A stretch of DNA of 64,000 nt, from positions 1-64,000 of the forward strand of contig JANWUR010000016.1 in assembly GCA_024958655.1 (NCBI GenBank), given 5' to 3'. Under the pieces are notes generated by a model. That model saw nothing but the letters and a program-made list of their open reading frames with translations, searched no databases and had not been told where the DNA came from. The number at the start of each line of letters is the position of its first letter. Positions within the stretch are counted from its first letter, which is position 1. This DNA is from Cyanobium sp. FGCU6. Its GTDB lineage: Bacteria; Cyanobacteriota; Cyanobacteriia; PCC-6307; Cyanobiaceae. The position numbers and the translations under genes were made by a program. Shown in pieces: positions 43,276-52,241 of the stretch.

Positions 43276-43296
43276 TGGGCGGCTGAGCAGCGGCGC

Positions 43297-43602
43297 TCAG
43301 GCCACGGGCGGTTGGTGACGAAGCAATTGCGTGAGCAGACCCTGCTGACCCACCACCAGTTCCCGCAGCAGGCTGAGCAGGCCCACCCACACCACCGGCG
43401 TCACGTCCACCCCGCCGATCGGGGGGATCAGCCGGCGGGTGAGTGCCAGCAGCGGCTCGGTGGGTGCGCCGATCAGGCGCATCGGCCCCTTGCTGAGATC
43501 GATGGCCGGGTACCAGGTGAGCACGATCCGGAACAGAAACAGCAGCGTCCAGGCCGCCAGCAGCACGCCAAGGGCCAGATGAACGAGGGGCATGGCCGTC
43601 AC
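43297..43602 (-). CDS. YggT/Ycf19 family membrane protein
   Basis: A 101-residue protein with two TM helices (LALGVLLAAWTLLFLFRIVL; PVVWVGLLSLLRELVVGQQG) and the motif WYPAIDLSKGPMRLIGAPTEPLLALTRRLIPPIGGVD split between them, the hallmark of YggT/Ycf19. Members affect thylakoid or nucleoid organisation. GTG 43602 or ATG 43593 can start it. Confidence 0.92.
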   Translation of the reverse strand: MTAMPLVHLALGVLLAAWTLLFLFRIVLTWYPAIDLSKGPMRLIGAPTEPLLALTRRLIPPIGGVDVTPVVWVGLLSLLRELVVGQQGLLTQLLRHQPPVA

Positions 43603-43687
43603 AAAGCTCTAAGCGGCAGAGCGGGGATCGTAGGAAGCCGGGGCTCCTGCCTAGGATCACGGTCGCTTTGCCGCGGCGCTCCCTGCC

Positions 43688-43810
43688 ATGACCCCTTCCC
43701 TCTCCAATTTTCTGAGCAGCCTCTTCTGGGGCGGGGTGATCGTGGTCGTGCCCATTGCGCTGGCCCTGTTCTTCATCAGCCAGAACGATCGGGTCGATCG
43801 CCGCATCTGA
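43688..43810 (+). CDS. psbX: photosystem II protein PsbX
   Basis: A 40-residue single-helix protein starting [20 protein letters not shown] and ending [13 protein letters not shown]. The start TPSLxNFL, the single TM helix and the ISQxDRV tail are the PsbX pattern. PsbX lies near cytochrome b559 in photosystem II and influences quinone turnover. It is monocistronic, between yggT and ycf66. Confidence 0.93.
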   Translation: MTPSLSNFLSSLFWGGVIVVVPIALALFFISQNDRVDRRI

Positions 43811-43958
43811 ACCACTGCTCCCAGTCGGATCCCGAGCGGCCGGGCAGGATGCCCACGGTCGGTTTCCCTAGAGTGGCGACACCCATTCCGGTGGACCTTC
43901 CGGGATCGGGTGCCGCCGGCTTCGGCGGTTGCTCCAGCGCCCCCTCCCGAGAACCGCT

Positions 43959-44885
43959 TTGGTCAACGCCAGCCTCAACTGGGCCAGCATCGTCGGCATC
44001 GTGCTGGCCGTCGGTGGCGCCTTCCTCTACTTCATGCGGAGCTTCAAGCCTGCGCTGGCCCGCGACTACGACGTCTTCTTCGCCGCGGTGGGCCTGCTCT
44101 GCGGCGGCATTCTCTTCTTCCAGGGCTGGCGCCTCGACCCGATCCTGCAGTTCGGCCAGTTTCTGCTCGCCGGCACCACGGTGTTCTTCGCCTACGAGAG
44201 CGTGCGCCTGAGGGGGGTGACCACCGAGCAGGCCCGCCGTTCCTCTTTCTTCGAAGACGAAGAGCCCGCTCCCTTCCGCCCCCGCGGCGGCCTGGGCGGC
44301 GACCAGGACTGGCAAGGCGGTCGCGACCGCTTCGACGAACCCGAACCGCTGCGGCGCCGCATCCCCGCTCGCGAGAGTGACGAAGAGGATTTCTATCGCC
44401 CCCGGCGCACCAGCCGCGCCGCCATCCCGGAGCGGGCCGCCAGCCGCCGGCCCTCCGGCGACTGGGATGAACCACGCGGCTCCCGGACCGATGGACCGGA
44501 TCGCGAAACACCTCCACCGAGCCGTGATCCCTCCCGCTACGCCCCCTCCCGCAATCGCGGCGAGGCCGAGTTCGGGGCCCGGCGCCGCGAACGCGAATCC
44601 GGCAGCGAAGGGCGGCGCGGCAGCCGGCCCACGGCCGCGACTGATGCCATGCCCCGCTCCAGCCGTCGTCCGGGCGGCGCTGCACCCCGCAGCGCTGAGG
44701 CCGGCGAAGCCATGGGCGGCATGGCCGGTGTTCCCCAGGGCGATCCCCTGAAAGGAACGCCGCGCTCCCCGCGCAGCAATGTCAGCGACGCCGACTTCGC
44801 GCCGATGACCCCGCCCCCGGGCCGCCCCCGTCCCGAGGGACCCAGCGCAGGCTCGCGCGACAACAGTTCCCGCTTCGACGACTGA
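43959..44885 (+). CDS. ycf66: Ycf66 family protein
   Basis: A 308-residue protein starting at TTG (LVNASLNWASIVGIVLAVGG). The N-terminal 90 residues have three TM helices with FMRSFKPALARDYDVFFAAV and GGILFFQGWRLDPILQFGQF, the Ycf66 core. The rest is a long disordered Arg/Asp/Glu/Pro-rich tail (RPRGGLGGDQDWQGGRDRFD onward). Conserved in cyanobacteria and some plastids; function unknown. Its stop overlaps the predicted start of the next lipoprotein. Confidence 0.9.
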   Translation: MVNASLNWASIVGIVLAVGGAFLYFMRSFKPALARDYDVFFAAVGLLCGGILFFQGWRLDPILQFGQFLLAGTTVFFAYESVRLRGVTTEQARRSSFFEDEEPAPFRPRGGLGGDQDWQGGRDRFDEPEPLRRRIPARESDEEDFYRPRRTSRAAIPERAASRRPSGDWDEPRGSRTDGPDRETPPPSRDPSRYAPSRNRGEAEFGARRRERESGSEGRRGSRPTAATDAMPRSSRRPGGAAPRSAEAGEAMGGMAGVPQGDPLKGTPRSPRSNVSDADFAPMTPPPGRPRPEGPSAGSRDNSSRFDD

Positions 44886-45421
44886 CCCGCCTCCGTCGCC
44901 TCTCGCCGCTGGCATGCCTGGGGCTGCTCCTGGCCAGTTGCCAGTGGATCGGACCTGGCCGGCGTCCGGCAGCGTCCCTCGGCCTGGGAGGAGCCGACCG
45001 CCAGGATCCGGCCCTCAGTGGGGATGGCCGCTGGCTGGCCAGCATCGTGCTCCGCGGTGGCAGGGAGACCGTGCTGCTGCAGGAGCAGGCTTCGGGTCGC
45101 GTGGTGCCCCTGCGACCGCTACAGCGCCATCAGCCGCACCGCTCCCCCTCCCTGAGCTGGAACGGCCGCTACCTGGCCGTGCTGGTGCAATGGGGCAACC
45201 GTCCCACGGCGGTGATCGCCGACCGGCTCACCGGGCGGCTGCATCCCCTGCCCCTGCCGGGGGACGGGGATCCGGAGCGGCTGAGCCTGGCCCCCGATGC
45301 CCGCCGCCTGGCGGTGGAGCGGGTGCGCAGCGGCCAGCGCCGGATCGAGCTGTTCGATCTCGGGGGGCTGATCGAGCCCGACCCACCGATGGGACAGGCG
45401 CTGGGGGGGCCGCAACCCTGA
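44882..45421 (+). CDS. lipoprotein with TolB-like beta-propeller repeats, first of a pair
   Basis: About 179 residues. The frame before the first ATG/GTG encodes LTRLRRLSPLACLGLLLASC, a signal peptide with lipobox LLASC, so translation must begin upstream. The only reasonable codon is a CTG at 44882, overlapping the ycf66 stop. The mature part has repeated TolB/WD-like strands: DPALSGDGRWLASIVLRGGR, SPSLSWNGRYLAVLVQWG, RLSLAPDARRLAVERVRSGQ. It is probably an envelope lipoprotein co-translated with ycf66. A GTG at 45047 would lose the export signal. Confidence 0.65.
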   Translation: MTRLRRLSPLACLGLLLASCQWIGPGRRPAASLGLGGADRQDPALSGDGRWLASIVLRGGRETVLLQEQASGRVVPLRPLQRHQPHRSPSLSWNGRYLAVLVQWGNRPTAVIADRLTGRLHPLPLPGDGDPERLSLAPDARRLAVERVRSGQRRIELFDLGGLIEPDPPMGQALGGPQP

Positions 45422-45927
45422 TGTCCAGGCTGCTCCACCTGCGCCTTGCCGTGAGGATGCCCCTGCTGTTCGCGGTGGGGGCCTGGCTGCTGCTGGCGGC
45501 CTGCGGCGGCATGCCACGGCCGATGGCCGGACTGGACCGGGCGCTGACGGCGGCCGGACCGAGCCGGGATCCGGTGCTCGCCGGCCGCTGGCTGGCCCTG
45601 ATCGCCGAACGGGGCGGGCGCGACCAGGTGCAGCTGATCGACGTGGAACGGGGCCTGCCGGTGCCGTTGCCAGGCCTCAACCGACCCGATGCCCAGCCGG
45701 TGAGCGTGGGGCTCAATGCGGCCGGTGATCGACTGGCGATGGTGCGGCGGCTTGAAGGCCGCACCGAACTTGTGCTCTATCGCCGATCGTTCCAGTCGCT
45801 GGAGCCGATCCCGATGCAGCCGCCGGGCGTGCCGGGCCGGGTGAGCCTCCAGGCCGACGGCCGGCAGCTGGCGGTGGAGGTGAGCCGGGGCGGGGTGTGG
45901 CAGGTGGATCTGATTACGGTGCGCTGA
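45421..45927 (+). CDS. lipoprotein with TolB-like beta-propeller repeats, second of a pair
   Basis: A 168-residue lipoprotein starting MSRLLHLRLAVRMPLLFAVG with lipobox LLAAC. The mature part has strands of the same type as the preceding gene: DPVLAGRWLALIAERGGRDQ, SVGLNAAGDRLAMVRRLEGR, RVSLQADGRQLAVEVSRGGV. The two genes share one base (TGATG) and are likely paralogues. Function unknown. Confidence 0.8.
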   Translation: MSRLLHLRLAVRMPLLFAVGAWLLLAACGGMPRPMAGLDRALTAAGPSRDPVLAGRWLALIAERGGRDQVQLIDVERGLPVPLPGLNRPDAQPVSVGLNAAGDRLAMVRRLEGRTELVLYRRSFQSLEPIPMQPPGVPGRVSLQADGRQLAVEVSRGGVWQVDLITVR

Positions 45928-45943
45928 AGGGCGCGGAGCAGCC

Positions 45944-46135
45944 TCAGGGCACCAGACCGGCCCAGTGCAGGAAGGTGTCGCGGCTGAAGGCCTCGATCAG
46001 CAGCACGGCCACGAAACCGAGCATGGCGAAGCGTCCGTTCACCCGCTCGGCGTAGGCGCTCCAGCCGAAGGCCGGCACATCCGGGGTGGTGGCGCTGGTG
46101 GCCGGGGTTTCGGCGGTGGTCATCGGCTCAGACAT
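45944..46135 (-). CDS. hli: high-light-inducible (Hli/Scp) protein
   Basis: A 63-residue one-helix chlorophyll-binding protein. The signature AERVNGRFAMLGFVAVLLIE contains the ExxNGRxAMxG chlorophyll-a/b-binding motif. The C-terminus FSRDTFLHWAGLVP is usual for the family. It protects photosystems and chlorophyll intermediates under excess light. ATG 46135 gives a normal start; its stop-distal end overlaps the ABC exporter gene by 8 bases. Confidence 0.93.
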   Translation of the reverse strand: MSEPMTTAETPATSATTPDVPAFGWSAYAERVNGRFAMLGFVAVLLIEAFSRDTFLHWAGLVP

Positions 46136-48158
46136 GGCGACCGAAGTCATAGCCGGCCGTCGGCAGCAGCCGCCAGCCGCCGTTGCCGTCGAGCTCCAGC
46201 ACGGTGTCGTGGTGGTCCACCAGGGTGGGGCGGTGCCCCACGCTCACCAGGGCCATCTCCCGCTGGCCCACCAGCTCGTAGAGCACTGCTTCGGTGGCCA
46301 CATCGAGGGCGCTGGTGGCCTCGTCGAGCACCACGAAGCGGGGGGAGTTGAGCAGCAGGCGGGCGAAGGCCAGGCGCTGCTGCTCGCCGAGCGAGAGGAG
46401 ACGGGGCCAGTCCTGCTTGATATCGAGATCGGGATAGCGCTGCACCAGATCCGGCAGGCGCACCTCGGCCAGCACGTGCCGCAGCTGGTCGTCGCTGAAG
46501 CGATCGGTGGCCTGGGGATAGCAGAGCTGCTCCCGCAGGCTGCCCAGCAGCATGTAGGGCTTCTGGGGGATGAACATCAGCTCGCCCACCGGCGGCCGCT
46601 CCACCTGGCCGCGGGCCGGCGGCCAGAGCCCGCTCACCAGCCGCAGGAAGGAGGTCTTGCCGCAGCCGGACGGCCCCACCACGAGCAGCCGCTCGCCGGG
46701 ACCCACCGAGAGACTGAGATCGCGGATCAGCACCCGCTGGCTGCGGGGCGGCACCAGATCCACGTGGCTGACGCGGATCGCGTCAGCCCTGGAGGCCTCA
46801 CCCGCGCGCTGGGGCTCGGCCGCCTGCTGCGGGCCGGCGGCGAGGGCCTCGGCATCGAGGGCGGCCATCTCGCCACCGATGGCCTCCACCTTGCCCTGGA
46901 ATCCTTCGAGACGGCTGATCGAGGCGGAGAAGGCGGCCAGCCGGTCGATGTTGTTGACGATGTAGCTCACCGAGAACAGCACCTGGGAGAAGGCGATGCT
47001 GGCCTGCCCGAAGACACCGAAATCCACCTGTTTGGCGAAGTAGATCGGGGCGATCACCAGCCAGGGCAGGAAGCGGGAGAAGTAGTCGTAGGAGCGCTGG
47101 ATCACGCTGATCAGCGCCTCCCACACGATCAGGCGGTTGTAGTTGCGGATCGCACCGCCCAGGCGTCGCTCGCCTTCCTTCGCCTCCTGCTGTTCGCCGC
47201 GGTAGAAGGCGATCGATTCGGCATTGTCGCGGATGTGAACGAGGCCATAGCGGAAGTCGGCCTCCAGCTTGAGCTGCTGGTAGTTGAGATTCACCAGCTT
47301 GCGGCTGGCGAACACGATCAGGGCCGTACCGCCTACGGAATAGGCGAGGAGCCAGAGGGCCAGGGTGCCGTTGATGCTCCACAGCACGATGATGAAGCTG
47401 AAGAAGGTCAGCAGGGCGGAGAGGATCTCCACCGTCACGCTCAGGCTGGTGGCGGTGAAGCTGGCGGCGTCCTGTGAGATCCGCTGGTCGGGGTTGTCGA
47501 TCTCCTCGACCGATTCATCATTGGGGTTGAGGACGTAATAAGCACGATTGGTGAGATAGCGCTGCAGCAGACGGCTGCTCAGCCATTGGCGCCACAGCAG
47601 GCCGAGCTTGGGGATGAGATAGCTCTGGATCGCCCGGATCGGCAGGGCAAGCACCAGGCAGAAGGCATAGATGGCGACGATCTTCCAGAACTCGTCCTCC
47701 TTGTAGGCAACCAGGGCGTTCTCGATGTTGCGGGCGATGAAACTGATGCCCACGTTGATGCCGTTGATCACCAGGATCAGCAGCGTGATCACCCCCAGCA
47801 GCAGCCAGGGCAGCCAGCGGCCCTGGCGCAGCTTGCCGCGGAACCAGCCGAAGCAGCCCAGCCCGGCGGCGAACAGAACCATGATCACCGGGCCGATCGG
47901 GCTGGCCCAGATCGCAGCCACCTGCTGGGGGACACCCGGCAGGAAGCGGGCCTGGAGGTCAGGGATCAGGGCCCCGCTGACGGCCACCGCCGCGGTGAGC
48001 AGCAGCAGGGTGAACCCCACCACCACGGCGAGCAGGGCGAGCACCAGCACCAGGAACGGGCCGGCGCTGCCGTCGCCGTCCTCGAGGGGAAGGAAGTAGG
48101 GCTGGGCCAGGCGCTGCAGCTTGCCGAGCTGCTGCCGGAAGGCCTGGAGGGGATTCAT
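46128..48158 (-). CDS. SbmA/BacA-type (ABC-D-like) transporter with fused ATPase
   Basis: A 676-residue half-transporter. About six TM helices (residues 35-340) contain YLTNRAYYVLNPNDESVEEI, IDNPDQRISQD and EADFRYGLVHIRDNAESIAF, the signature of the SbmA/BacA/YddA/ABCD group (EAA-like LEADFRY motif). The C-terminal ATPase has [20 protein letters not shown] and LSLGEQQRLAFARLLLNSPR. Such proteins import or export peptides, cobalamin or very-long-chain acyl compounds; the substrate here is unknown. The C-terminal end overlaps the hli start. Confidence 0.85.
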   Translation of the reverse strand: MNPLQAFRQQLGKLQRLAQPYFLPLEDGDGSAGPFLVLVLALLAVVVGFTLLLLTAAVAVSGALIPDLQARFLPGVPQQVAAIWASPIGPVIMVLFAAGLGCFGWFRGKLRQGRWLPWLLLGVITLLILVINGINVGISFIARNIENALVAYKEDEFWKIVAIYAFCLVLALPIRAIQSYLIPKLGLLWRQWLSSRLLQRYLTNRAYYVLNPNDESVEEIDNPDQRISQDAASFTATSLSVTVEILSALLTFFSFIIVLWSINGTLALWLLAYSVGGTALIVFASRKLVNLNYQQLKLEADFRYGLVHIRDNAESIAFYRGEQQEAKEGERRLGGAIRNYNRLIVWEALISVIQRSYDYFSRFLPWLVIAPIYFAKQVDFGVFGQASIAFSQVLFSVSYIVNNIDRLAAFSASISRLEGFQGKVEAIGGEMAALDAEALAAGPQQAAEPQRAGEASRADAIRVSHVDLVPPRSQRVLIRDLSLSVGPGERLLVVGPSGCGKTSFLRLVSGLWPPARGQVERPPVGELMFIPQKPYMLLGSLREQLCYPQATDRFSDDQLRHVLAEVRLPDLVQRYPDLDIKQDWPRLLSLGEQQRLAFARLLLNSPRFVVLDEATSALDVATEAVLYELVGQREMALVSVGHRPTLVDHHDTVLELDGNGGWRLLPTAGYDFGRHV

Positions 48159-48214
48159 GGAGCGACGCGGATCAGCGCATTGTCGCCGCTGCCCCGCCCG
48201 CTCGGTTGTCGCCC

Positions 48215-48586
48215 TCAGCCCGGCGGCCAGGTCATCGCCCGTCCACCGAGCACATGCACGTGCAGGTGGAACACCGTCTGGCCCGCCACCGCTCCGCTGT
48301 TGATCACCGTGCGGAAGCCCTCAAGCCCCTGCTCGCGGGCGACGCGTGCGGCCACCAGCAGCAGGTGGCCGAGCAGGGCCTGATGCTCGGGCCCGGCCTC
48401 GACCAGGGAGGGGATCGGCTCGCGGGGGATCACCAGCACATGCACCGGTGCCTGGGGCGCCACGTCGCGGAAGGCCAGGCAGAGATCGTCGGCGTACACC
48501 GCATCGCAGGAGATCTCGCCGCGCAGGATGCGTCCGAAGATCGTGTCGTCTGGGCCGGAAGCGGAGCCGGGAGCGGAGCCGGACAT
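48215..48586 (-). CDS. HIT family hydrolase
   Basis: A 123-residue HIT protein with DTIFGRILRGEISCDAVYAD at the N-terminus and the triad GQTVFHLHVHVLGGRAMTWP (HxHxH). VHVLVIPREPIPSL is also conserved. It hydrolyses nucleoside phosphoramidates or dinucleotides. Divergent from comM with 61 bases between starts. Confidence 0.92.
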   Translation of the reverse strand: MSGSAPGSASGPDDTIFGRILRGEISCDAVYADDLCLAFRDVAPQAPVHVLVIPREPIPSLVEAGPEHQALLGHLLLVAARVAREQGLEGFRTVINSGAVAGQTVFHLHVHVLGGRAMTWPPG

Positions 48587-48647
48587 GGGCGTGCCGGAAG
48601 GGGGGTAGCAGTGGGTGGCACTGACGAAGCAGCGATCCCTTGGCGTG

Positions 48648-50249
48648 ATGTTGGCACGGTGCAGCGGCGCCGCTCTCAAGGGCCTGGAGGCCCAGGAGGT
48701 GACGGTGGAGGTGGACATCGCCCCGGGGCTGCCGGGTCTGCAGCTGGTGGGGCTGGCCGACGCGGCGGTGCAGGAAGCCCGCGAACGGGTGCGGGGTGCC
48801 CTGCGCCACAGCGGCCTGCGGGTGCCGCAGACGCGGGTGGTGGTGAACCTGGCCCCGGCCGATCTTCCCAAGGCCGGACCGGGCCTCGACCTGCCGATCG
48901 CCCTCGGCCTGCTGGCGGCCAGCGGCCAGCTGGCGCCGGAGCGGCTGCGGGGGGTGTGGAGCGCCGCCGAACTCGGGCTGGATGGGGGGCTGCGGACGGT
49001 GCGCGGAATGCTGGCGGTGGCGATGGCCGCCCGGGCGGCGGGCGCACGGGCCCTGCTGGTGGCGACGGCCAACGCGGCCGAGGCCGCCCTCGTGGGGGAG
49101 CTGCCGGTGTGGCCTGCCGACGATCTGGCCGAGGCGCTGGCGGTGCTGGCCGATCCGTCCTGTCAGCGCCGGCTGCCCGCATCGGTGGCGGACAGGGCAA
49201 GGCCACAGGCCCCCGAGGCCGACCTGGCCGACCTGCACGGCCAGAGCCATGGTCGGCGGGCGCTGGAGATTGCCGCGGCCGGCAGCCATCACCTGCTGCT
49301 CGTCGGGCCCCAGGGCAGCGGCAAGACGATGCTGGCACGCCGGCTGGCGGGCCTGCTGCCGCCGCTGGAGCGAACCGAGGCCCTCGAGCTCACCCGTCTT
49401 CACTCGGTGGCCGGGTTGCTGCAGGAAGGGGGCGGCCTGGTGGGCCGCCGCCCCTTCCGCAGCCCGCACCACAGCTGCTCGGGAGCCGCCCTGATCGGTG
49501 GCGGCTCGCCCCCGCGCCCAGGCGAGCTGAGCCTGGCCCACCGGGGCGTGCTGTTTCTCGATGAGCTGGCGGAATTCCGGCGGGAGGTGCTCGACCAACT
49601 GCGCCAGCCCCTGGAGGAGGGGGAGGTGCGCCTGAGCCGTGCCCGTCACTCCTGCCGCTTTCCCTGTCGCATCACCCTGGTGGCTGCCACCAATCCCTGC
49701 CCCTGCGGCTGGTCCACCGAACCCGACCGCCACTGCCGCTGCGGCGAGGGGGTGCGGCGGCGCTACTGGGCCCGGCTCTCAGGGCCGCTGCTGGATCGGC
49801 TCGACCTGCAGGTGGTGATGCGCCGCACCGAAGCGGGCGCCCTCAGCGACCTGGTGCACCCCGACAATGCCCGGGGCAGGGCAACGCCCGAGGACACCCG
49901 CACGGTGGCGCGCCGGGTGCGGGCGGCGCGGCGACGGATGGCGAGCCGCAACCCTGGGGGTGTGGCCAACGGGGAGTTGACGGTGGACCAGTTGCGGCAG
50001 GTGCTGGAACTGAATCCCGCAGCCCTTGCGCTCTGGGAAGCGACCGTGGCGCATCGCGGGCTCACCGCCAGAGCCGCCCTGCGCCTGTTGCGCGTGGCCC
50101 GGACGATCGCCGATCTGGGGGGCTACCACCAGGTGGACGCGACCGCGGTCGCCGAGGCCTTCACCTACCGCAGCTTTGATGTCAGCGACGCCGGCGGGTG
50201 GGTGGACGATCGCGGTAGGGCTGCACGCCGACAGCAGGAGGCTGGGTGA
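48648..50249 (+). CDS. comM: YifB/ComM family Mg-chelatase-like AAA ATPase
   Basis: A 533-residue ATPase. The N-terminal ChlI-like domain (GLPGLQLVGLADAAVQEARE; KAGPGLDLPIALGLL) is followed by AAA+ with LVGPQGSGKTMLARRLAGLL, RPFRSPHHSCSGAALIGGG, GVLFLDELAEF and ATNPCPCGW, and a C-terminal lid. ComM promotes branch migration of integrated DNA during natural transformation. A GTG at 48645 is equivalent to ATG 48648. Confidence 0.92.
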   Translation: MLARCSGAALKGLEAQEVTVEVDIAPGLPGLQLVGLADAAVQEARERVRGALRHSGLRVPQTRVVVNLAPADLPKAGPGLDLPIALGLLAASGQLAPERLRGVWSAAELGLDGGLRTVRGMLAVAMAARAAGARALLVATANAAEAALVGELPVWPADDLAEALAVLADPSCQRRLPASVADRARPQAPEADLADLHGQSHGRRALEIAAAGSHHLLLVGPQGSGKTMLARRLAGLLPPLERTEALELTRLHSVAGLLQEGGGLVGRRPFRSPHHSCSGAALIGGGSPPRPGELSLAHRGVLFLDELAEFRREVLDQLRQPLEEGEVRLSRARHSCRFPCRITLVAATNPCPCGWSTEPDRHCRCGEGVRRRYWARLSGPLLDRLDLQVVMRRTEAGALSDLVHPDNARGRATPEDTRTVARRVRAARRRMASRNPGGVANGELTVDQLRQVLELNPAALALWEATVAHRGLTARAALRLLRVARTIADLGGYHQVDATAVAEAFTYRSFDVSDAGGWVDDRGRAARRQQEAG

Positions 50250-50413
50250 GGGCCTCGTGGCGGGGATCACCGAACACATGGGCGATCGTATCGGCCATCC
50301 AGTGGAGCAGGGAGGAAGCCATGCGGACCTTCAGAAGGGCCTCTCCAGCCTGCTGATCCTGAGGTTCAAAGGGAACAGGTAGAAGCACCGGTTCCCGCCC
50401 CTCCAGCTGTGGA

Positions 50414-50584
50414 TCAGCGGCGGCGACGGCGCTGCTGGGCCTTGCGCTTGTACTTCTCGGTGGGGGTCTCGTGGTGACGCAGGCGCTTGAGATCGGCGAA
50501 GATCCCTGCCTTGGACACCTGGCGCTTGAAGCGCCGCAGGGCGGATTCGATCCCTTCGTTCTCGCCGACGGTCACCTGGGTCAT
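50414..50584 (-). CDS. rpsU: 30S ribosomal protein bS21
   Basis: A 56-residue basic protein starting [20 protein letters not shown], then [20 protein letters not shown] and an Arg-rich tail. This matches bS21, which sits near the anti-Shine-Dalgarno end of 16S rRNA. Convergent with comM; the 164 bases between hold no gene. Confidence 0.95.
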   Translation of the reverse strand: MTQVTVGENEGIESALRRFKRQVSKAGIFADLKRLRHHETPTEKYKRKAQQRRRRR

Positions 50585-50639
50585 GAAAAGGTGGTGGTGC
50601 ACATGCAGTCGGCAACCTTAGCAAGTGCCCCGCCCACCC

Positions 50640-51275
50640 TCAGAGAGCGGGCGGTGCGGTGGGGGCTGACCCTGGTGAGGCCGGAGGTGCGGCGGCAGCC
50701 GTTCCCGGGAAGGCATCCGTGTAGAGATACACGTGGCCGAGAGCCCGGCCACGGAAGCTCCGGCGCATCAGCTTCCAGCCCGGCTCCAGCTCCAGCTTGA
50801 GGAAGCCGCTGGCCTGGCCGCCGGTGCGGGCGACCACCATCTCCGGGCCGGCGCCGGCGCGGGTGGGCACCGCCAGCAGCAGCACGTCGCCTTTTTCCCG
50901 GGTCACCATCAGCCGGTACACCGTGCCCAGGTCGCTGCCACCGACGCGCACCGAGAAGCCGTTGGCATCGATGTAGCGGCTGCAGACGCCCGTGAAGTCG
51001 AAGCTGGCCAGCAGGGGGTCCACGGCGGCGGGCTTGCTGGTGCCCACGGCGAAGCAGGGGCGAGTGCTGCGCACCTGTTCGTAGATGTTGAGCTGGGAGC
51101 GTTCGCCGCTGCCGATCGGGGCGGCCACCAGCACGAAGCGTGAATGGTCCACATCGGCGGCGCCGAACAGGGACTGGGCCGGGGCGGGAGGCACGGGGAT
51201 CGTGGCCACAAGTCCGGCAGCCAGGGTCAGCCGGGCGCCACGGCGCAGGAGCGGGGCGAAGGAGACGAGCGACAC
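50640..51275 (-). CDS. DUF3747 exported protein
   Basis: A 211-residue protein with signal peptide (RRGARLTLAAGLVATIPVPP, cleavage near PAPAQS). The mature part starts LFGAADVDHSRFVLVAAPIG and contains LNIYEQVRSTRPCFAVG, FDFTGVCSRYIDANGFSVRV and GQASGFLKLELEPGWKLMRR, the DUF3747 pattern of cyanobacterial secreted proteins (also seen in S-layer-associated proteins). A Pro/Ala-rich tail follows. Role unknown. Confidence 0.85.
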   Translation of the reverse strand: MSLVSFAPLLRRGARLTLAAGLVATIPVPPAPAQSLFGAADVDHSRFVLVAAPIGSGERSQLNIYEQVRSTRPCFAVGTSKPAAVDPLLASFDFTGVCSRYIDANGFSVRVGGSDLGTVYRLMVTREKGDVLLLAVPTRAGAGPEMVVARTGGQASGFLKLELEPGWKLMRRSFRGRALGHVYLYTDAFPGTAAAAPPASPGSAPTAPPAL

Positions 51276-51378
51276 GGTGGCGAGCAGGGAAAGGAAGGCG
51301 GGCGAACCCCCCGGACATCGATGGTATGCACCTCGGCATCAGCAGCACCCCGTGAGGAGTGCCAGGCCCGCGGCTGCC

Positions 51379-51576
51379 TCAGGCCGGTCGGTTGATGCGG
51401 ATGGCGGTGAACAGGGCAAGGGCGGTGCCTGGGAGGCTTGCGGCCAGGATCCAGCGGGTGGGGCCCACCCCGAGATCGGGATCGCCGTAGGCCAGCTCGA
51501 ACACACAGCCGGTGGCGGCGATGCCGAGCACACAGGCCAGGGCGAGAAACAGTCCAGCCAGGGGTTTCATCGGCAT
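51379..51576 (-). CDS. small two-helix membrane protein
   Basis: A 65-residue protein, MPMKPLAGLFLALACVLGIA, with two TM helices joined by ELAYGDPDLGVGPTRW. The first helix ends ATGC, which could be a degenerate lipobox. It lies 7 bases downstream of def on the same strand, so it is probably co-transcribed. No family recognised. Confidence 0.6.
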   Translation of the reverse strand: MPMKPLAGLFLALACVLGIAATGCVFELAYGDPDLGVGPTRWILAASLPGTALALFTAIRINRPA

Positions 51577-51583
51577 GGTGTTC

Positions 51584-52168
51584 TCAGCGGACCGGGTGAA
51601 CGTCGGAGCGCTCGAAGCCGTGCTGCTGCAATCCCTCATTCAGGCTGAGCTCGTCGGTGACCCGGTCCACGAACAGCACGCCATTGAGATGATCCATCTC
51701 GTGCTGGATGCAGCGGGCCATCAGGCCATCGGCCTTGAGGCGACGGGGTCGACCCTGTTCGTCGCGGAAGCTCACCTCCACCACCGAGGGACGCACCACG
51801 TTGAGATAGACGCCCGGAATGCTCAGGCAGCCCTCCTCGTAGGTGTTGAAGGAGGCGCCGCTGGCGGTGATCTCGGGGTTGATCAGCACCAGCGGCGGTG
51901 TGGCGGGCTCATCGAGGTCGAGATCGATCACGAGCAGTTGCTTGTGCACGCCCACCTGGGGGGCGGCCAGGCCGATGCCACGGGCCGCGTACATGCTGCG
52001 CAGCATGTCGCGGGCGAGATCGCGGATGCCGTCGTCGACACGGCTGATGCGCCGGGCCGGGGCCCGCAGCTCCTTGGAGCCGAGGCGGTGGATCGCCAGA
52101 GGGGGATGCTCCAGGGGCTCCTTGGGCACCTGGACCGTGCGGTTGCCCTGCTCGGCCGTCCGGGCCAT
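51584..52168 (-). CDS. def: peptide deformylase
   Basis: A 194-residue deformylase with all three motifs: GIGLAAPQVG, EGCLSIPG and QHEMDHLNG (metal ligands Cys, His, His). It removes formyl from N-terminal methionine of new proteins. ATG 52168 is preferred; a longer frame upstream lacks a good start. Confidence 0.96.
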   Translation of the reverse strand: MARTAEQGNRTVQVPKEPLEHPPLAIHRLGSKELRAPARRISRVDDGIRDLARDMLRSMYAARGIGLAAPQVGVHKQLLVIDLDLDEPATPPLVLINPEITASGASFNTYEEGCLSIPGVYLNVVRPSVVEVSFRDEQGRPRRLKADGLMARCIQHEMDHLNGVLFVDRVTDELSLNEGLQQHGFERSDVHPVR

Positions 52169-52241
52169 CTGGGCGAAGCTGCGGGCCAAGGGCTCACCTG
52201 AAACGATAGGAATGATTCTAAGAGCCGCGGGAGGAGCCAGG

